Shown: in pieces, positions 13,265 through 26,669 of the stretch
Layout of the letters: every line of letters begins with the position of its first letter
Numbering within the stretch: position 1 is the first letter of the stretch
Assembly (NCBI GenBank): GCA_014706295.1
Contig: JACSVZ010000008.1
Coordinates: forward strand, 21,617,659-21,681,658
DNA: 64,000 nt
Reading direction: 5' to 3'
Source: Lycocorax pyrrhopterus obiensis
Taxonomy: Eukaryota > Chordata > Aves > Passeriformes > Paradisaeidae
The notes under the pieces: generated by a model
Databases searched by the model: none
Told to the model about the DNA's origin: nothing
Seen by the model: the letters and a program-made list of their open reading frames with translations, nothing else
Program-made: the position numbers and the translations under genes

Positions 13265-13478
13265 CGTGTAATTAAGCAGCAGTCATGAATGATGCTGTCC
13301 TCCACGAAGATGCCTCTCCCTTCGTCTGTTTCGATCAGGCGCCCAGCGTGGTACCAATGCACCTGGGTGGTGCTGTCCACGTAAGTTGCAGTACACTGGA
13401 ACGGCAAGCGGTCTCCATGGAAAACCACTTGTCTTTGTGATGGGATCAGCTCAAAGAGAGGGAGTTCCAGAGGCCCAG
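13265..13478 (-). CDS. ADGRA1: ADGRA exon: Ig domain, first half
   Basis: A 214-nt exon, phase 1 in and phase 2 out. After an alanine codon completed across the splice, it reads G-P-L-E-L-P-L-F, then P-S-Q-R-Q-V-V-F-H-G-D-R-L-P-F-Q-C, W-Y-H-A-G and E-T-D-E-G-R-G-I-F-V. It carries the first Ig cysteine (F-Q-C) and the core tryptophan (H-W-Y). R-Q-V-V-F-x-G-D-x-L-P-F-Q-C is diagnostic of ADGRA2/ADGRA3. The acceptor ends in TGCAG and the donor is GTAACA, a weaker site than the others. The exon ends with H-D-C-C-L-I-T, where ADGRA2/3 have only one cysteine; see the findings. Confidence 0.94.
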
Positions 13479-13748
13479 CTGCAGGGAAAACAAAGCAAAA
13501 CAAAAATAGGAAAAAGAAGCCGCAATTAATTCCTCTCTGATGAATACTGTAAAGTGAACTAATTGTATACAATTCTAGCTTCTCAGATCTCCGTGTTAAA
13601 ATGCTAATATAAGAGATAAGACCACTAACTGCCCACTGAAGTCCAATCATGTTGTGAGTTCTAGAGATCACATTTTTTTCACTGGTGTGAGCCCAGATAA
13701 ATACAGGCTTACCAGAATATCTACAGAAAATAAGTTTTGTGAAACAGA

Positions 13749-13816
13749 TCACAGAATGGTTGATGCTGGAAGGGATCTTTTGAGATGCTCCAACCCAGCC
13801 TCCTTCTCAAGGCAGG
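13749..13816 (-). mobile_element. CR1: Short CR1 3' fragment, minus orientation
   Basis: About 70 bp resembling the extreme 3' end of CR1 in antisense: TCACAGAATGGTTGATGCTG, then GGAAGGGATC, a CTCCAACCCAGCCTCC block and CTCAAGGCAGG. It lies 270 bp from the first Ig exon on its 5' (transcript) side. The long frames at 13654-14004 and 13749-13937 cross it and are not genes. Confidence 0.8.
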
Positions 13817-16800
13817 ATACTTTACTGTACAAGAATAAAAAAGTGAGTCTTCCAATTAGAGAAAAAAATACAGCTATTAATATAGGTTCAGTTAACATTT
13901 GTAAGACCACTTCACTGTCAGTAGATGAAATGCCCACTGTGCTCCAGAACGAAATTTACTGTCTAGAGAGCCTAAACTACTTCTTAAGCCTAGGATTTGG
14001 ATAATAACAAGACTAATAAAAGTTAAACTTTCCCCTGAAGTTCAACTGTCCCCATAACTTTTTATTTCCCCGTTCCTTCTGCCTATTCCACAAGTCATCT
14101 CTACTCTCTAGATAATTACTTAGCATTAAATATTTATCTAAGAAGCTCTTTTTATCTATCAAAGGAGGAATACTTTTTACAATTTTTTTTAATGAATTTC
14201 CTCTCTCGGAGCTCTCTCCAAGAAACACCCCAATAATGAGAACACCACACATTCTAAGCAGGCTATTAAAAAAAAAACAGCTGTCATAATCACAAACCCA
14301 AATGCCTAAACACAATTAAAAAAAAAAACCTGCAAATTTGGAAGGTATATGTATTTTTGACCCTTTCATCATAACAGATGAAAGTCTGTTATGTTATAGA
14401 TTTGAGAGTGATTGAAGGTTATTTTCTTCAATCCTAAAGTCTCTCTAGAGTCTGCTTCTCTAGACAGTATATGTTTTCTTCTATTTTTATTTCTAGATCT
14501 CAAAACTACCTTAAGACAAGTTCTGCAAAATATTTTCTCTATATTATGAGATTAATGCTATTTCTTTAAATCCGTAACAGAAAATTCAAAAAGAACTTTT
14601 TAGGAAAAAATAACTGAAAAAGAAGCTCTGCATCTAGAGAAGGATGATAATCTTCTTTGGGATAATAAGGAATAAAGGAGAACCTTATTTTCTTTTTTCT
14701 GATATAGTTCTCCTTAAGCAGAAGACAATTACGACTGCTCATACTTTGTTATCATTGCACAAAATTCTAATGGCAATGAAAATACTAAAGACTTACAAAC
14801 ACGACTGACAAACACCTTACCATGAACATCCTGCACAACAGTTCCCACAATACAGACTTTTCACCTCAGCCTTCAATGCCAAAACAATTCACTGAGCCTG
14901 GGTCACTTCACGACCTCCCTCTGCAATCTCACCTTAGACAAAAGGCCTACAGTCTTGCACCTTGGTTATCATTCTACCTTGACGAGGAAAGAGAATTTTA
15001 AAGCTAGATCTTCTCCCTTATTTTTCTTCTGTTTTCATCTAAAGGCCTCTCATCATTAATATCAATCCATCCTACACAGTTGTCAGCTGAAAGGTCACCC
15101 TTCCACATTTGCACCACTAGTAACTATCTCAAACATCTATTTTTCTGACAAGTACCTTTTTTTTTTTTTCCATTTCACTGCTCACCATTTTATCTTCCTT
15201 AAACTTGCTCCTCAAAATCCTCCATTGCCCATAACAAATACAGATGAACTTAGCCATGCCTATCCAGGTTGCAAGCCATAATCACTGGTTCTACAACTGC
15301 TAAAATTTGTGGACAACCAATAGTGCTTTTCCTCTGCTTACTCATCATCCCACCCTAACACACTTCTTTTATGTCATTCAGGTGTTGTCTTTGGAAGTCT
15401 TAAATTGTGAGAAGCTGCACTTACAAACCTAGCTTTGGGCCCTTGTTACTACTTAAATGTTAAATAGTATATTCATCACCTGCTTTGAGTTAATAGTGAG
15501 AGGGATCACTTCTGCATTTACACAAGGAGAAAGGCTGGCCAGCACAGCATGCAAGATTGGCACATAAGTGAATATGTGCTACTGCTGTCTGGGAGAAGCA
15601 CATAGAGGATTAAGGGGCTAGCTGCTATCTACTGAAATGTTTTAAGTCTGCTGTGACTATAAAGGGCAGCCTTCAGAAAGCTCTCCTTACCTGTGTTCCC
15701 ATCCTGTATTTTACCTTTTGACTGCACCTGTTATATGGAGACAAAGATGCGCTACGAAAAATTCCTTGAAACATACACAATATTTTTATATGACCTTTGG
15801 CTCCTAATTAAGAGAAGAGAAGGTAAATCATATTAATACCTCATTCCTAATAGCTGCAGCCTTGGTCTCAATCATTTATATTAAATGTTTTTAACTAGCA
15901 GATGGAGAGAATCTCTCTCTCCTAAAAAGCTGCAATTTTTGTGTTGCATTATGAAGTCGATTATGGAATATAAGGAAAAGATATGGAGTGCAAATTTAGC
16001 CATAAATTAATGAAATGACTACCAAAATGGAGAAAGTTAAGCATATGGTCATAAGTACAACAGCAAGAGATACTACTCACAGAAACAAAATATTTCTTAT
16101 GAATACAGTAGTTTTTAACGGAGGATGTTGTAATTGGTCAAATGGTTTTGGCCATGCAGTGAGTGACACGTGAGGCTATGAAACAGGAAGAGTGTGAACT
16201 AGAGTATCAGTATCTTTAAGTCAAGTTAAATAACTTGTTGAGCATATGGATGAAGTGTAACACTAGCACTCTGAATTTATCTGTCTTTAGCACTGGTGTC
16301 TAAGGCTCTCCCATTAACCCATCTGTTGCTCAGCCTTGGGGATCACCAAACCCAGAAATGGAGTGAGAATGAGGTGCTCTCTATGGGTTTTGTCAATTAA
16401 TGATCGGAAGTAAACGAAAACTTTTTTTACTTCAGTATGTCAAAAAATGATCAGTCCTATCAACAGTGTACTCATTTTCTTTTTCTTTGCAAACCCTTAT
16501 AAGTGCCAACAAAGATGCAAAATGAATTAAACATACCTTTGGAATTAAACATACCATTATGCTAGCACATCCTCCTGACCAGCTTTGAGAATGTACCTAT
16601 GTGGGTTGGCCAAATTGACAAATAATGATGAAATCTCATTTTCAAATTGAAAATAATAAAATTTCTATGGATTATGACATTTGCAGACCATGGAAGGTAA
16701 GCATAAGTACTTCTGGAAAACATCTGCTTTTAATCTCTGTGACGTCCACATAAAAAAATTAATACCAGCACTGATCCTCAGTTGTTTTCCAGGGATAGCA

Positions 16801-19800
16801 ATGATTTAAATGTCTGAGACTGGTTCTGCAACCATTATTCACACAGAAGTTTCAGTTGACTTCTGTGACACATCTCACAGTTATGAGGATTAATTGCATC
16901 AATAAGAGTCTCAGGATTAGGACCAATACCCTTTATCCCAAATGGCTATAAAATTATTGTAAAATTCCATCGGCATCAGCTGGAAATACTTATTTTAAGT
17001 CCATAATCCAACAATCTTTCAAATTCAGAACACAAATAAAAGTATTTATTAATGCTGTACACACATTTTCAAGCCTGACTTTGAGAATAAAGCAAGAAGT
17101 AAGAAATCCTGAAAGTATTTGGAATGATTTTGGCATTGATTTGACAGCACTTTAAATATAACAGCTCTGGCAAGCATAGCCCTACACAACAGAATTTTTT
17201 TCTTTGCTTATGTGGGTAATAAAGACTAAATTGGGATTACTGAATATTTATAATCTCTGCTGCTCAAATTTATGTGTGTGTGCACGTATGGCAGACACAA
17301 CAGCCTCATAAGATTAAAAAGTTTACTATTGTGTGTTGAGAAGAGAGGTAGTAATTTATGGGGATTTTATTTACTTTTTACACTCCTGAAAAATACTCCA
17401 AGATGCTCGTTCCAAGACCATGCACTATGCTGCCCTCGAGTTTGGAGCCAGCACCACAATCTGCAAATGAGAGGTGTGACTTCTCTCTAGGCATTTAGAT
17501 CAAGAGCTGATGGAGTGTTTTACAGTCTTTACCTGTCTTGTCTCTCCAGTCAGCACTAAACCATGATTGCAGCAGAGCACCACAGGAATCACTGATTGCA
17601 GCATGAATCTAAAGGTCTAACCCATCATTACAGTAATTACATCTTTTTCGTTATCTTTCACTTCTCAGCAGAAAAGGGTTTTGTTGACTGAAGGTCAGAC
17701 TCTTTATGCAATCTAGTCTTGTATTTCAGATTAGATCTAGACCAGAATACTGAGGACATACAGAGAGGGAATCGGGTTACACAAATACCACTGAATTAGG
17801 GTATCACTTGAGTCCTTTTCACAGAGAGTATATCCCTGCACATTTTAATGCATGCAGTGCCCCAAGATGTTAAAAAAGTTGAAAAAGAAAATAGAAATTA
17901 TTTTTAAAACAATTAGGTAAAATAGAAAAATAGCAAGGTGCACTGAAGCTCTAAGGAAATGTTCCAATGCATGTGTCTTTAATATAGTTATAAAAGAATT
18001 TGTCTCACACACATGTACACACATTATGTACATCCTATTTTTCCTTTACAATTCAGTTATTGAGATTTTAGAAGTATGTCAATTTCCTATCTAGTTTTTG
18101 CCTTCCTTTCTGTTCTAAAAGTCAGAAATGAGGAGAGTATGAAGGAAATACGGCTGTTGCCTGACACGCATGGAACAAAAATACTTGTAAAAAAGATAAC
18201 ATAAAGTGCATTTCTACCCACATTTTAGTTATTTTTTAAGTACCATATTATTATCTTTAGATAATATTCACTTCTAATGAATGGACACTACTGTCTTTTG
18301 GGGGAATGACCAAAAGCAAATCTGTAAGCACAAAACTGGCCCATGCAACAGCTTTGCCTAAACACCACAGAAAGCTGGCTAGTCATTAACCAACATGACC
18401 AGCACAAGGTACTGGAGAAACTGTGTCCTACCTCCAGCCACTTTTGTTGCATTTTCTGCTGCATAACCTTTAACCTGGGCAGCTCAGCTCTACAGCTCAA
18501 CAGCTGCTAAGTGCATAAACCTGTACTACACCAGCACGTTCTGCTGCTCAGTCTACCAGGAACACAGTTTTCTGCTGTGCTTTTTCTGGTCCTCATTAAT
18601 TGACTTTGTTTGCTATCAACAGTTTTCACACAACTAGAAACAGGAAAATCCACAGGTTTCTCCAGGCTGCCCACATACCAGCAGCACTACAGTGCTCAGG
18701 CCTCAGGATACACCACTGACTTCAGTTTATTGGTAGAAAATCCAGTTTGCTACAGTGTACCACAAGCTTCTGGGACAGAAAAAAAGCGCCAGAGGTTGGC
18801 ATTTTGCTTCTTGTTAATCACTTGATTTATTGTATTGCCAATGGGCTTTTTATTTGAACTGAGTGTGCCTACAGAGTGCGGCACATCCTGCTGACAAAAG
18901 TGTGAGTTAGAGATTTAATATTTGTATACAGTCTCAGTGGGAAAGAAATGTGCATGGAAAGCACAGTGGGGGAAAGCTGGAAGTGAGGACAAAGCAAAGG
19001 AACCAATCCAAGAAAAAGGACAGATGAAAATGAGGAAAAACAAACTGAAAAACATTAGTTAAAAATTTGAATTGCTGACAAAGCAAATTACATCTGATGA
19101 TACTTACTGAATGGAACTGGAGAAAAAGAGCGTGATCTGAATGGCTCCAGTGGCCAGCTCTGCCAAAAAGGGAGGTGCCAGCACACCAACGCCAGTTTCT
19201 GTGTTGCAAAATTTGCTGGCAGTAATGAAACATTTGGTGTAGAAGGTCACAGACGGTACCCGTGCCAAGGAAGTCAAGAATGAATACAGAACTGAGGCCA
19301 AGCTTCAGTTTTAATAAAAGCTGTGCCTGGCTCCAATTTCAACGTAATATCAAGAAAATACAGATGCCAACATGTATTAAACACAGCAGAATAAGGTAAG
19401 TCTCTTGGGCTTGGGACAAGAAAGCTTTGTATCATTTATTTACCACTCACTGCAGAAAAAGCAGAGCTTTTGTTTCTGTAATAGCTTCTAATTTCCACTA
19501 GCTTCATAATGCTGGCATGGCAAGACATATTCCACACCATTTTATCAGTCCCTTTCACTCTCATACATGCTTTTCAGACAGGAATATCAAGTAGTGTTTT
19601 TGCTTTGGTTGGTTTCATATTTTTTTATTTTTTTTTCTTCCCAGCATCTTATAATTAAATTATGGGGTTATGTTTCCTTTGTAATGCTAAGTGCTACACT
19701 GAAATGGTAGCCACTAACCAAAGAGCAAGATTTCTGATATGTTTGCTCTTTTACTTAAAGCTACAAATTCTGTATTGCATTTTACTCCTGCAAAATTCTG

Positions 19801-20389
19801 TAAAGCCATCAAAGGAGATAAGCAGAAGTAGTAAACAGGATTTATGACAAGTTAGAAGGACAGTGAGCCCAGGCTGTCACAGTCCACTGCTACTGCTGCT
19901 TCAGTTACCTGGGTTAGGTAACCTCAGAGAGGTACCCCATATACACAAAACAGAAGATAAAAGTCAGTGCAAATATGCCAAGATGAGCTACAATCACAGC
20001 TTTGGATGAGTCTCCAAGACTCACTGGATTCTTATCTGATATATTTACTTAAAATAATTTACAGCTACACAGAAACTAAGAAAGGCTGAGCTGGGGAAAG
20101 TGCAATTAAAATCTAGTCAGTTTTGGCAAATCCAAGTAATACAGGTTCCATCCAGCACTCTGCAGATGGATGACATTTCCAGCCATGACAAAGTTACTTA
20201 ACCTGTCTTTGTCCACAGGAATTTCCTCCAGATTCATAAGGCCCAGTTAAACTAAATTATCCTTTTTGCACCGGTTCTAGGGACTGATGTGCCTTGTGAG
20301 GGAGCAGTGGAAAAACCCTTTCTTATTTACTGATGATAGCAGTGATTTACTTGATAGGAAAGTAGAGGCAGTGAAAAACAGAGGTAACA

Positions 20390-20431
20390 GGTTTCACTTA
20401 TTTAATAAGTGGTTTCATTTATTTAATAGAA
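20390..20431 (+). repeat. 21-bp tandem duplication
   Basis: GGTTTCACTTATTTAATAAG plus T (20390-20410) is followed directly by a near-identical copy (20411-20431) with only a few substitutions. This explains the duplicated residues in the frame across it. Confidence 0.8.
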
Positions 20432-20930
20432 ATGCCAAATATCATAACATTTTAATTTGTAAAATGGTAACAGTTACTTGAAAGATTTCCACAATATGAA
20501 AGTCAAGGTTTTGTTCCAGTTAAACAATTTTAAAATTGTATTTTCTTGCCCTGGCATAGAAATTTAAAAGAATAGGCAAATAGTTTTTTCATCACTGATT
20601 TCTTTCTTATTGAATAAAACTTCTGCAACTTTTCAATTTCTTATTTTCAAATTGTCCCAGAACTCTACTTCAGAAGCTGGGGAGCATTTGATTACTTGCC
20701 ATATGCTGAAACTTGAAAACCATGACATATTGACAGCTATGGTATTAGAAGATTCATCAACACATTCCTTCCCGGCACCAGTCAGAACCCACTGTTAGAG
20801 CACTAATTTTGATTACTCAAATTACTCTTATGGCAAGTGAACTGGCTGGCTCATGGCTTTGCAAACTCATACCAGCTTGCAGTTAATAAAAACGGCTGAG
20901 CAGCGGAAAGGCAAAGCAGCCAGCTCTACA

Positions 20931-21391
20931 AAATCACAGGTTTGGGCTGGAATGGACCTTTAAACGTCTTCTTGTCCAACTGCCCCCAAAATGAGCAGGG
21001 ACATCCTTAACTACCCAGGTTTGCTCAGAGCCCTATCCAATTTGACCTTGAATGTCTCCAGGAGTGGTGCATCCACCACGTCTCTGGGTAGCCCATTGCC
21101 AGTGTGTCACCACCTTCATTGTAAAAAACTTCTCCCTTATATTTAATCTAAATAGATCCTCTTTTAGTTTAAAACCATTACTCCTAATTCTGTTGCTACA
21201 GATCCTACTAAAAAGTCTGTCCCCATTTTTCTGAAAAACCCTCTCTAGGTACTGAAAGGATGCACTGAGGTCTTGGAGCCTTCACCTCTACACATGAGCA
21301 ACCACAGCCTTTCCTCACAGAAAAGGTGTTCCATGTCTCCAATCATCTTTGTGGTTCTCCTCTGGACCTACTCCAACAGGTCCAACAGGTA
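20931..21391 (-). mobile_element. CR1: CR1 LINE 3' end, minus orientation
   Basis: About 460 bp of CR1 3' sequence in antisense. It begins with the reverse-complemented tail (AATCACAGGTTTGGGCTGGA) and runs through GAGCAGGGACATCC, GCTCAGAGCCCTATCCAA, CTTGAATGTCTCCAGG, TTTTAGTTTAAAACCATTA and CTTTGTGGTTCTCCTCTGGA, ending at CTCCAACAGGTCCAACAGG. The copy is 5'-truncated and visibly diverged with small indels, so it is an old insertion. It is the longest CR1 fragment in the window and the strongest evidence for a bird-like genome. Confidence 0.95.
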
Positions 21392-22296
21392 TAATCAAAT
21401 ATACTGATTAGCTTTATGTAACTGGGAAGTGCAGTGGTAACACTCATCTTTCCAAACATTAAACCTTTTTTATTTTCATGTCATAACTGCACATTTAGAT
21501 AGTGGAAAGATGGTGGCAGGAAGGTTCCAAGAGTGTCAGTGATTGCCCCTAATTGCCCAGAGTCCAGTAGGCTGCATGACTACCCATCTATGCCAGAATG
21601 CATTTTAAAAAAAAAAATCATAAAAGAAATGCTGAACAAGCAGCAGTTCTGTTGAAGTATTATATTTTTCCATTCCAAACTCCTTTCAGCCCAGCCGACA
21701 GCATCAGAAGCTCTCAACAGCCATTTTTATACAAACATTAAAGAAAGTGCTGTATGATGAAATGTGCTATAAAAATGTGAAATGCCACTATGGTACACTC
21801 CACTTAATTAAAAGAGAGGTTGTTAGGATGGAAGCTTTATAGGGAATTTTCCTATGAGAACAATTAAGATTAATTACAGCAAACTCTAATGAACGTCGTT
21901 ATCGGACAATATTAACATAGGTTTGTTTAAAAGCTTATATAATTTTATCTAGAAACCACCAGTATTTCAAATTTAACCCTAGTGTTTTAATGTACATGCT
22001 ACCATATTACAAATAAAGAATGTATCTTCAGGGGTACTCCATGGGTTGTAGTCAAGGCTGTCTGTTTTACCATTGTTTTGTTCATGAGCAACTGGCTTTT
22101 GGATATGGCCAGCTAAGTGGTCAGGGGCAGAAGTCTGAAGATTAAAAAGGTCTCATTTCACTGCTATTTTCACTCTGCCTTGGATAAATTTTTCTTCAGC
22201 TATTTTGCATGCTTTTTGGAACAGCAGTCAAAGACAATGTAGAAAACAAGATACAAGTGTACTTTAAAAACTTCTAATGCAGTATGTAAGAGTAAG

Positions 22297-22353
22297 CTCT
22301 TATATAAATAAGTATATAAGTTAAGTATATGTTCTCTTATATAAGTAAGTATA
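22297..22353 (+). repeat. 37-bp period direct repeat
   Basis: CTCTTATATAAATAAGTATA at 22297-22316 recurs at 22334-22353 with one mismatch. The intervening sequence is TA-rich and itself repetitive. Confidence 0.75.
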
Positions 22354-25300
22354 GAAGAGAAAAACAAATTGGGTATATTTACTACATCTAAATCTGCAAG
22401 ACTTCAGGGATGAAAATTTCTGTTGAACTGGATTTTCATGTGTGAGCACAGATGCAAGAAAATATGCAGTAGTATAATTTCATCCTCAAATGAACATTTT
22501 AATATTTCTGCTATTTCACATTTATAAGATTTAACTGTTACTAATTTTGTGCCCCCAACCTTGCAGCAGTGTTCTCAACTTCCACTAAAGAAATTAGATA
22601 ACGTTTACTAGTAAATACAGGGCAACATATTCCTTTTTCCCCTATTCTGAGACTGATCATACTAGATGAGAAATCTAGAATTTGGAGCCAAAAGGTCAAA
22701 GCATTGTTCATTTCAAACTACCAAATGATAGTATGGAAACCAACTTTGATGTACAAGTGGCCACTTAGCTCTGGAATAAAATTAATCTACCCCATCTATC
22801 TTTGAAAGGGCCAAAATACACAGTTATATTATCTGATTTATATACATTCTGTTATTATGCATATTTTGTTATTAAAGAAAATCATGAATTGCTAACATTG
22901 TAAAAGAAAAGTAATTAGAAGAGGATTTAAATACTGCTAATTGTATCACTGTCCGTATCTTGAAAAACCTAATCCTGTGAAAGGTTATTAGTGTGACTAT
23001 TCCTATTTCAACATAATTAGACCTATTTATGTGATTAGGCACTCCCTGAAGAATTAGAGCTGAAGTCTTGATCCTGCATATTCTGGAAGACAATGATGCT
23101 CTGCATGAATGCAGCAAGCTACCTGTGGACTGCCAAGAAACTGCAGGACTGAAATCTAAATCTGGATAATTAATCCATCATTCTTCCTGCTTGAGGTTTT
23201 GAGTTTAGTCAGTTACCATATACTGAAAACTCCCACAGTTCAATATTTACACTGTGTTAATGGAGTAAGAATGACTTGTAAATTAAGAAAGAAATGGTTG
23301 CAACAATAATCTCAAGCCTGTCCCCAAGTTTAAGTAAGTAACAAATGAGACCAAAAAAATGTTTTGTGTACACCAAGAAAAATAAATGAAGATACTCCTT
23401 TTTAATTTTAAGCCAGTATTTTGTCTTGCAATATATTTTACAGAGAAAAGGAAACTTAAGAAAAATCTATGTGCAAATATATATATTTGTCATTTTAAGA
23501 CTTGAATGGCAATGTAGATATTTAATTTTTGGCACCACATGAAAAAAGAAATTGCAAATCTCACTTCTCAACCAATATCCCTAACACAAGATAGTTGACA
23601 GTATTCTTAAAAACTGTCACAGATCGAGGCTGAATGCATTCACTTGATTTCAGCTTAAATTTAAATGTTGAAAAAGTTCTTTCAAAGACAAATTCCCCAG
23701 TATCTATTTTTTTCCTTTTTCCGCATTTTAAAAGTACATATTTCTTTAAAAGTTCTTACTATTGGACAATGGATACTGACTTACTCTGCTAGGAGTGATG
23801 GGGAACAATGTGCAATTACATTAGGTACAATTTTAAAGACACTTCAACAAATACAACATTTAAAACAACACTATTCCATCATTGCTGAAAAAGCATTTAA
23901 AGACACACCTTGTTTTAAGAATCTGTGTCGAGGAAAAAGAAAGCTGCTTCAAAGAAATGAAAGCACTTTACAGAGGAAGTATAGAAAAGAAAATGTTCTC
24001 TTTTTTTCCCAATGGTATTACTCTAATTGGTTTAAAATGTCTTGAATGTGTTGAATTTTTTGGTATTTTAGGTAAGATTGCAAAAAAAGAAAAAATTACT
24101 TATCAAAATAGACTATGGAGCTGCATGTGGCCTGAGAGAAATATGCCCTAATGCTCTCCTGATATTTAAGCATGAGAAATGCAGATTAGAAAATGTGACA
24201 GTAGGTAGGTAACGATGAAAGTACTCCCTACCTTTGTATGCAAGAAATTGAATCTAAAAATGGACAAGAAATCTCTAAAAACACAAGTAGAATGAATGCA
24301 TAAAGAACATAAATGTGCTTTCTTCTTTTTTTTTTGCTTTGCACAAGTTTCAGTGTGAACAGGTATGGAGCATCAGAGCAAAAAGTGCCTACATTTTAGC
24401 CTGACTCTGCTCCTTTGGGGGAACAGATACTCTGATTCTCAGTGAAGTGAGGCAAACTACAAAAGACAAGGTGCTAGTTAAGTACAAACAATTCCCTAAC
24501 AACTATATCTCCTCCCTTCCAATAAATTATTCACATTTTCTATGAAACATTTAAAGAATTTTATTGCAGAATACAGAAGTCAGAAAAGGATTTATCTCTT
24601 TGATTTTTATTCCTCCCTTTTAAGTGTCCCTCCTAAGGAGGGAGTCTATCACACCCCAAACCCCAAATTTCAATAATATTTTATGAGTCAGAACTTGCTA
24701 ATTTCACTCATGAGTTAACACTTTAAACTAAGGTACTTTACACAGTTCAGAGACTGAGTAATAATTCAAACACTGTTGGACACTCACAACTTGTAGCTGT
24801 TATCTTCTTTTCTCGTCTCTATTTTCAGTAGGATGGATTTTTATTCTACTGCAGTGTTAACACTTTTCTCAGTAGACAGCCCCCTGAGGCATGGCAGAAG
24901 CCTCACCATACAGATCCCACACAGACAAAACTCCAGTTCTATTTTGAGTGCTCACTCCTTGCCATCCCCAGTGAAAGTCCTAACTGACTATTAAAGCTTT
25001 TAGTAAACTATGAACCAACCCAAAGAATTTCTCACTAAAAGTCTGATGTAAATACTTACAATTCTATGGACCACAACCAACAGGTGCACCACCCATGGAC
25101 AGAACACACATTTTGGCATAATACATACTTTCAAAATAATTTACTGTAATAACCCCGTGTGAAATGCCCTGCAGCTGATTGTCATGAATGTGAAGCACAC
25201 AGAGCAACAAGAGAATTCAAACCAAGCTTCTGGATACTGAAGCTCTGGGTACTCCACCTCTGAAAAACAGGCTCCTGTGGCTCGGGAAGCACCCTACCCT

Positions 25301-25869
25301 CACTTATGGAAGATGAGATGGTACCTAAAACCAGATGCTATCTCACCCATGTTAATACAAGAAAGGAAAACTACTCGGCTGAGATATTTTGTCTTGTAAT
25401 TTGCCATTATTCTGTGCCTTGCAAGGTCTATTTCTACCATGTTTTCCCCTGAGACTGCGTCTTAAATGAATGTATCTAACATTTGTGCTTATAACTATTT
25501 CCTTTACCTCTGAAGTTTCTTTGCTGAGGATGGTATAAGGAGAACATGTATTAATACCAGCTTTGCTAATTGTCTCCATCTGCCCTTGCTGGTTGTAATT
25601 ATTGCAACAGCATGGGTTTTTCCAGAGATATGCAGAGTATAGGTAAAGAAATAAGGTTGTATCTTAGAACTTCTTGTAACTCTTGTCCTGCAGTCCTGTG
25701 TTGAAGCAGCTCAACACGGAAGGAGATTTTCTCCCAATCATCACAACACAGATAATAAGGAAGTGGGAAACAGAAACATTTGATGCAGAAGCATAAAAAA
25801 AAGAAGCAATTGATGTTTCTTCCAAGGAAAAGACCTGTGCATAGCTTTACATCAACACAGAAAAAAGGC

Positions 25870-26140
25870 AAACATGGTTTTGGGGGATTACATTTAGCCA
25901 GTATCTCATAAGGGGTCAGATGCAAAGGGCCAGAGCGAGCTCTGCTAACGTGGCCTGAGAGCCATCCAGGATTGTTTAAGATTTCTTTCTGGGGCTTTCT
26001 GGCAGACTGCCTCACAGCACGGCCCAGAAAGGTAAGGACAACTACAGGAAAGGTAAGGACAAGTACTGGAAAGGTGTCGTGCAGCAGAACGAGCTTGCCT
26101 GAAAGTGCTGTGTTGCAATGATGTGAATGTATGCATAGCA
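25870..26140 (-). mobile_element. Possible degraded retroviral integrase remnant
   Basis: A minus-strand open frame (25599-26141, 180 codons) contains S-G-P-L-H-L-T-P-Y-E-I-L followed closely by N-P-P. This resembles the conserved L-(T/S)-P-Y/F-E-(I/L)-L region near the end of the integrase core in many vertebrate retroviruses. The local sequence is also more GC-rich than its surroundings. Against it: residues on either side do not convincingly match, no LTRs, polypurine tract or other pol/env motifs are visible, and the frame shows no wider domain. If real, it is a short, broken endogenous element with no coding capacity. Chance similarity remains possible. Confidence 0.28.
26027..26076 (+). 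repeat. 20-bp tandem repeat, about 2.5 copies
   Basis: Units of the form GGAAAGGTAAGGACAAGTAC occur twice with small differences, followed by a partial third (GGAAAGGT). It adjoins the possible retroviral remnant and explains the repeated C-P-Y-L-S and V-L-T-F peptides in the frames across it. Confidence 0.8.
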
Positions 26141-26639
26141 AACCGCCTGGCTGAGTAGTGCAAAACGACTTGAAGACAATGTAGACTCGTCTCTACATTT
26201 AGATTTCCTGAGAACTGACAAGATACTACCTCTAGTTCTTTGAACCTGTCTGCTTTATAGGTCCATGCAACCATATCATGACCAAGATTAGGACAGTAGA
26301 CTACAGAAACCTGAAAAGCTACTGACACCAAAAAAGAACAAAATTTATTTACTAACTGCATGAAAAAATGCATAGTGATAATGAATAAAAATGTAATTTA
26401 TTATGCATTAATGCAATAAGCTCTAAGCAAAAAAAAGAGATTTCTCAATGTCCTTTTAGATTTTCTTTTCAAGCAATTTCTTTTTAAATTAAAAGAAGGG
26501 AATAATATGCTCTCAATTACTGATTTATAAACATCAGTAGAGCATGTGTATATTCAAAAACCAAGATTTTAATTTGTAGGAGATCTGCATGAGGAACAGC
26601 ATTCTATCCCAGGAGAATTAGATAATTTTCTTTGTGGTA

Positions 26640-26669
26640 TAAATAAATAAATAAATAAATAATAAATAC
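26640..26669 (+). repeat. (AAAT)n microsatellite
   Basis: Six or so AAAT units with one AAT interruption. Confidence 0.9.

Noticed and set aside
13654..14004. 116-codon plus-strand frame
   Set aside because: It crosses the CR1 3' fragment at 13749-13816 and A/T-rich intron, with no domain and no similarity to known proteins.
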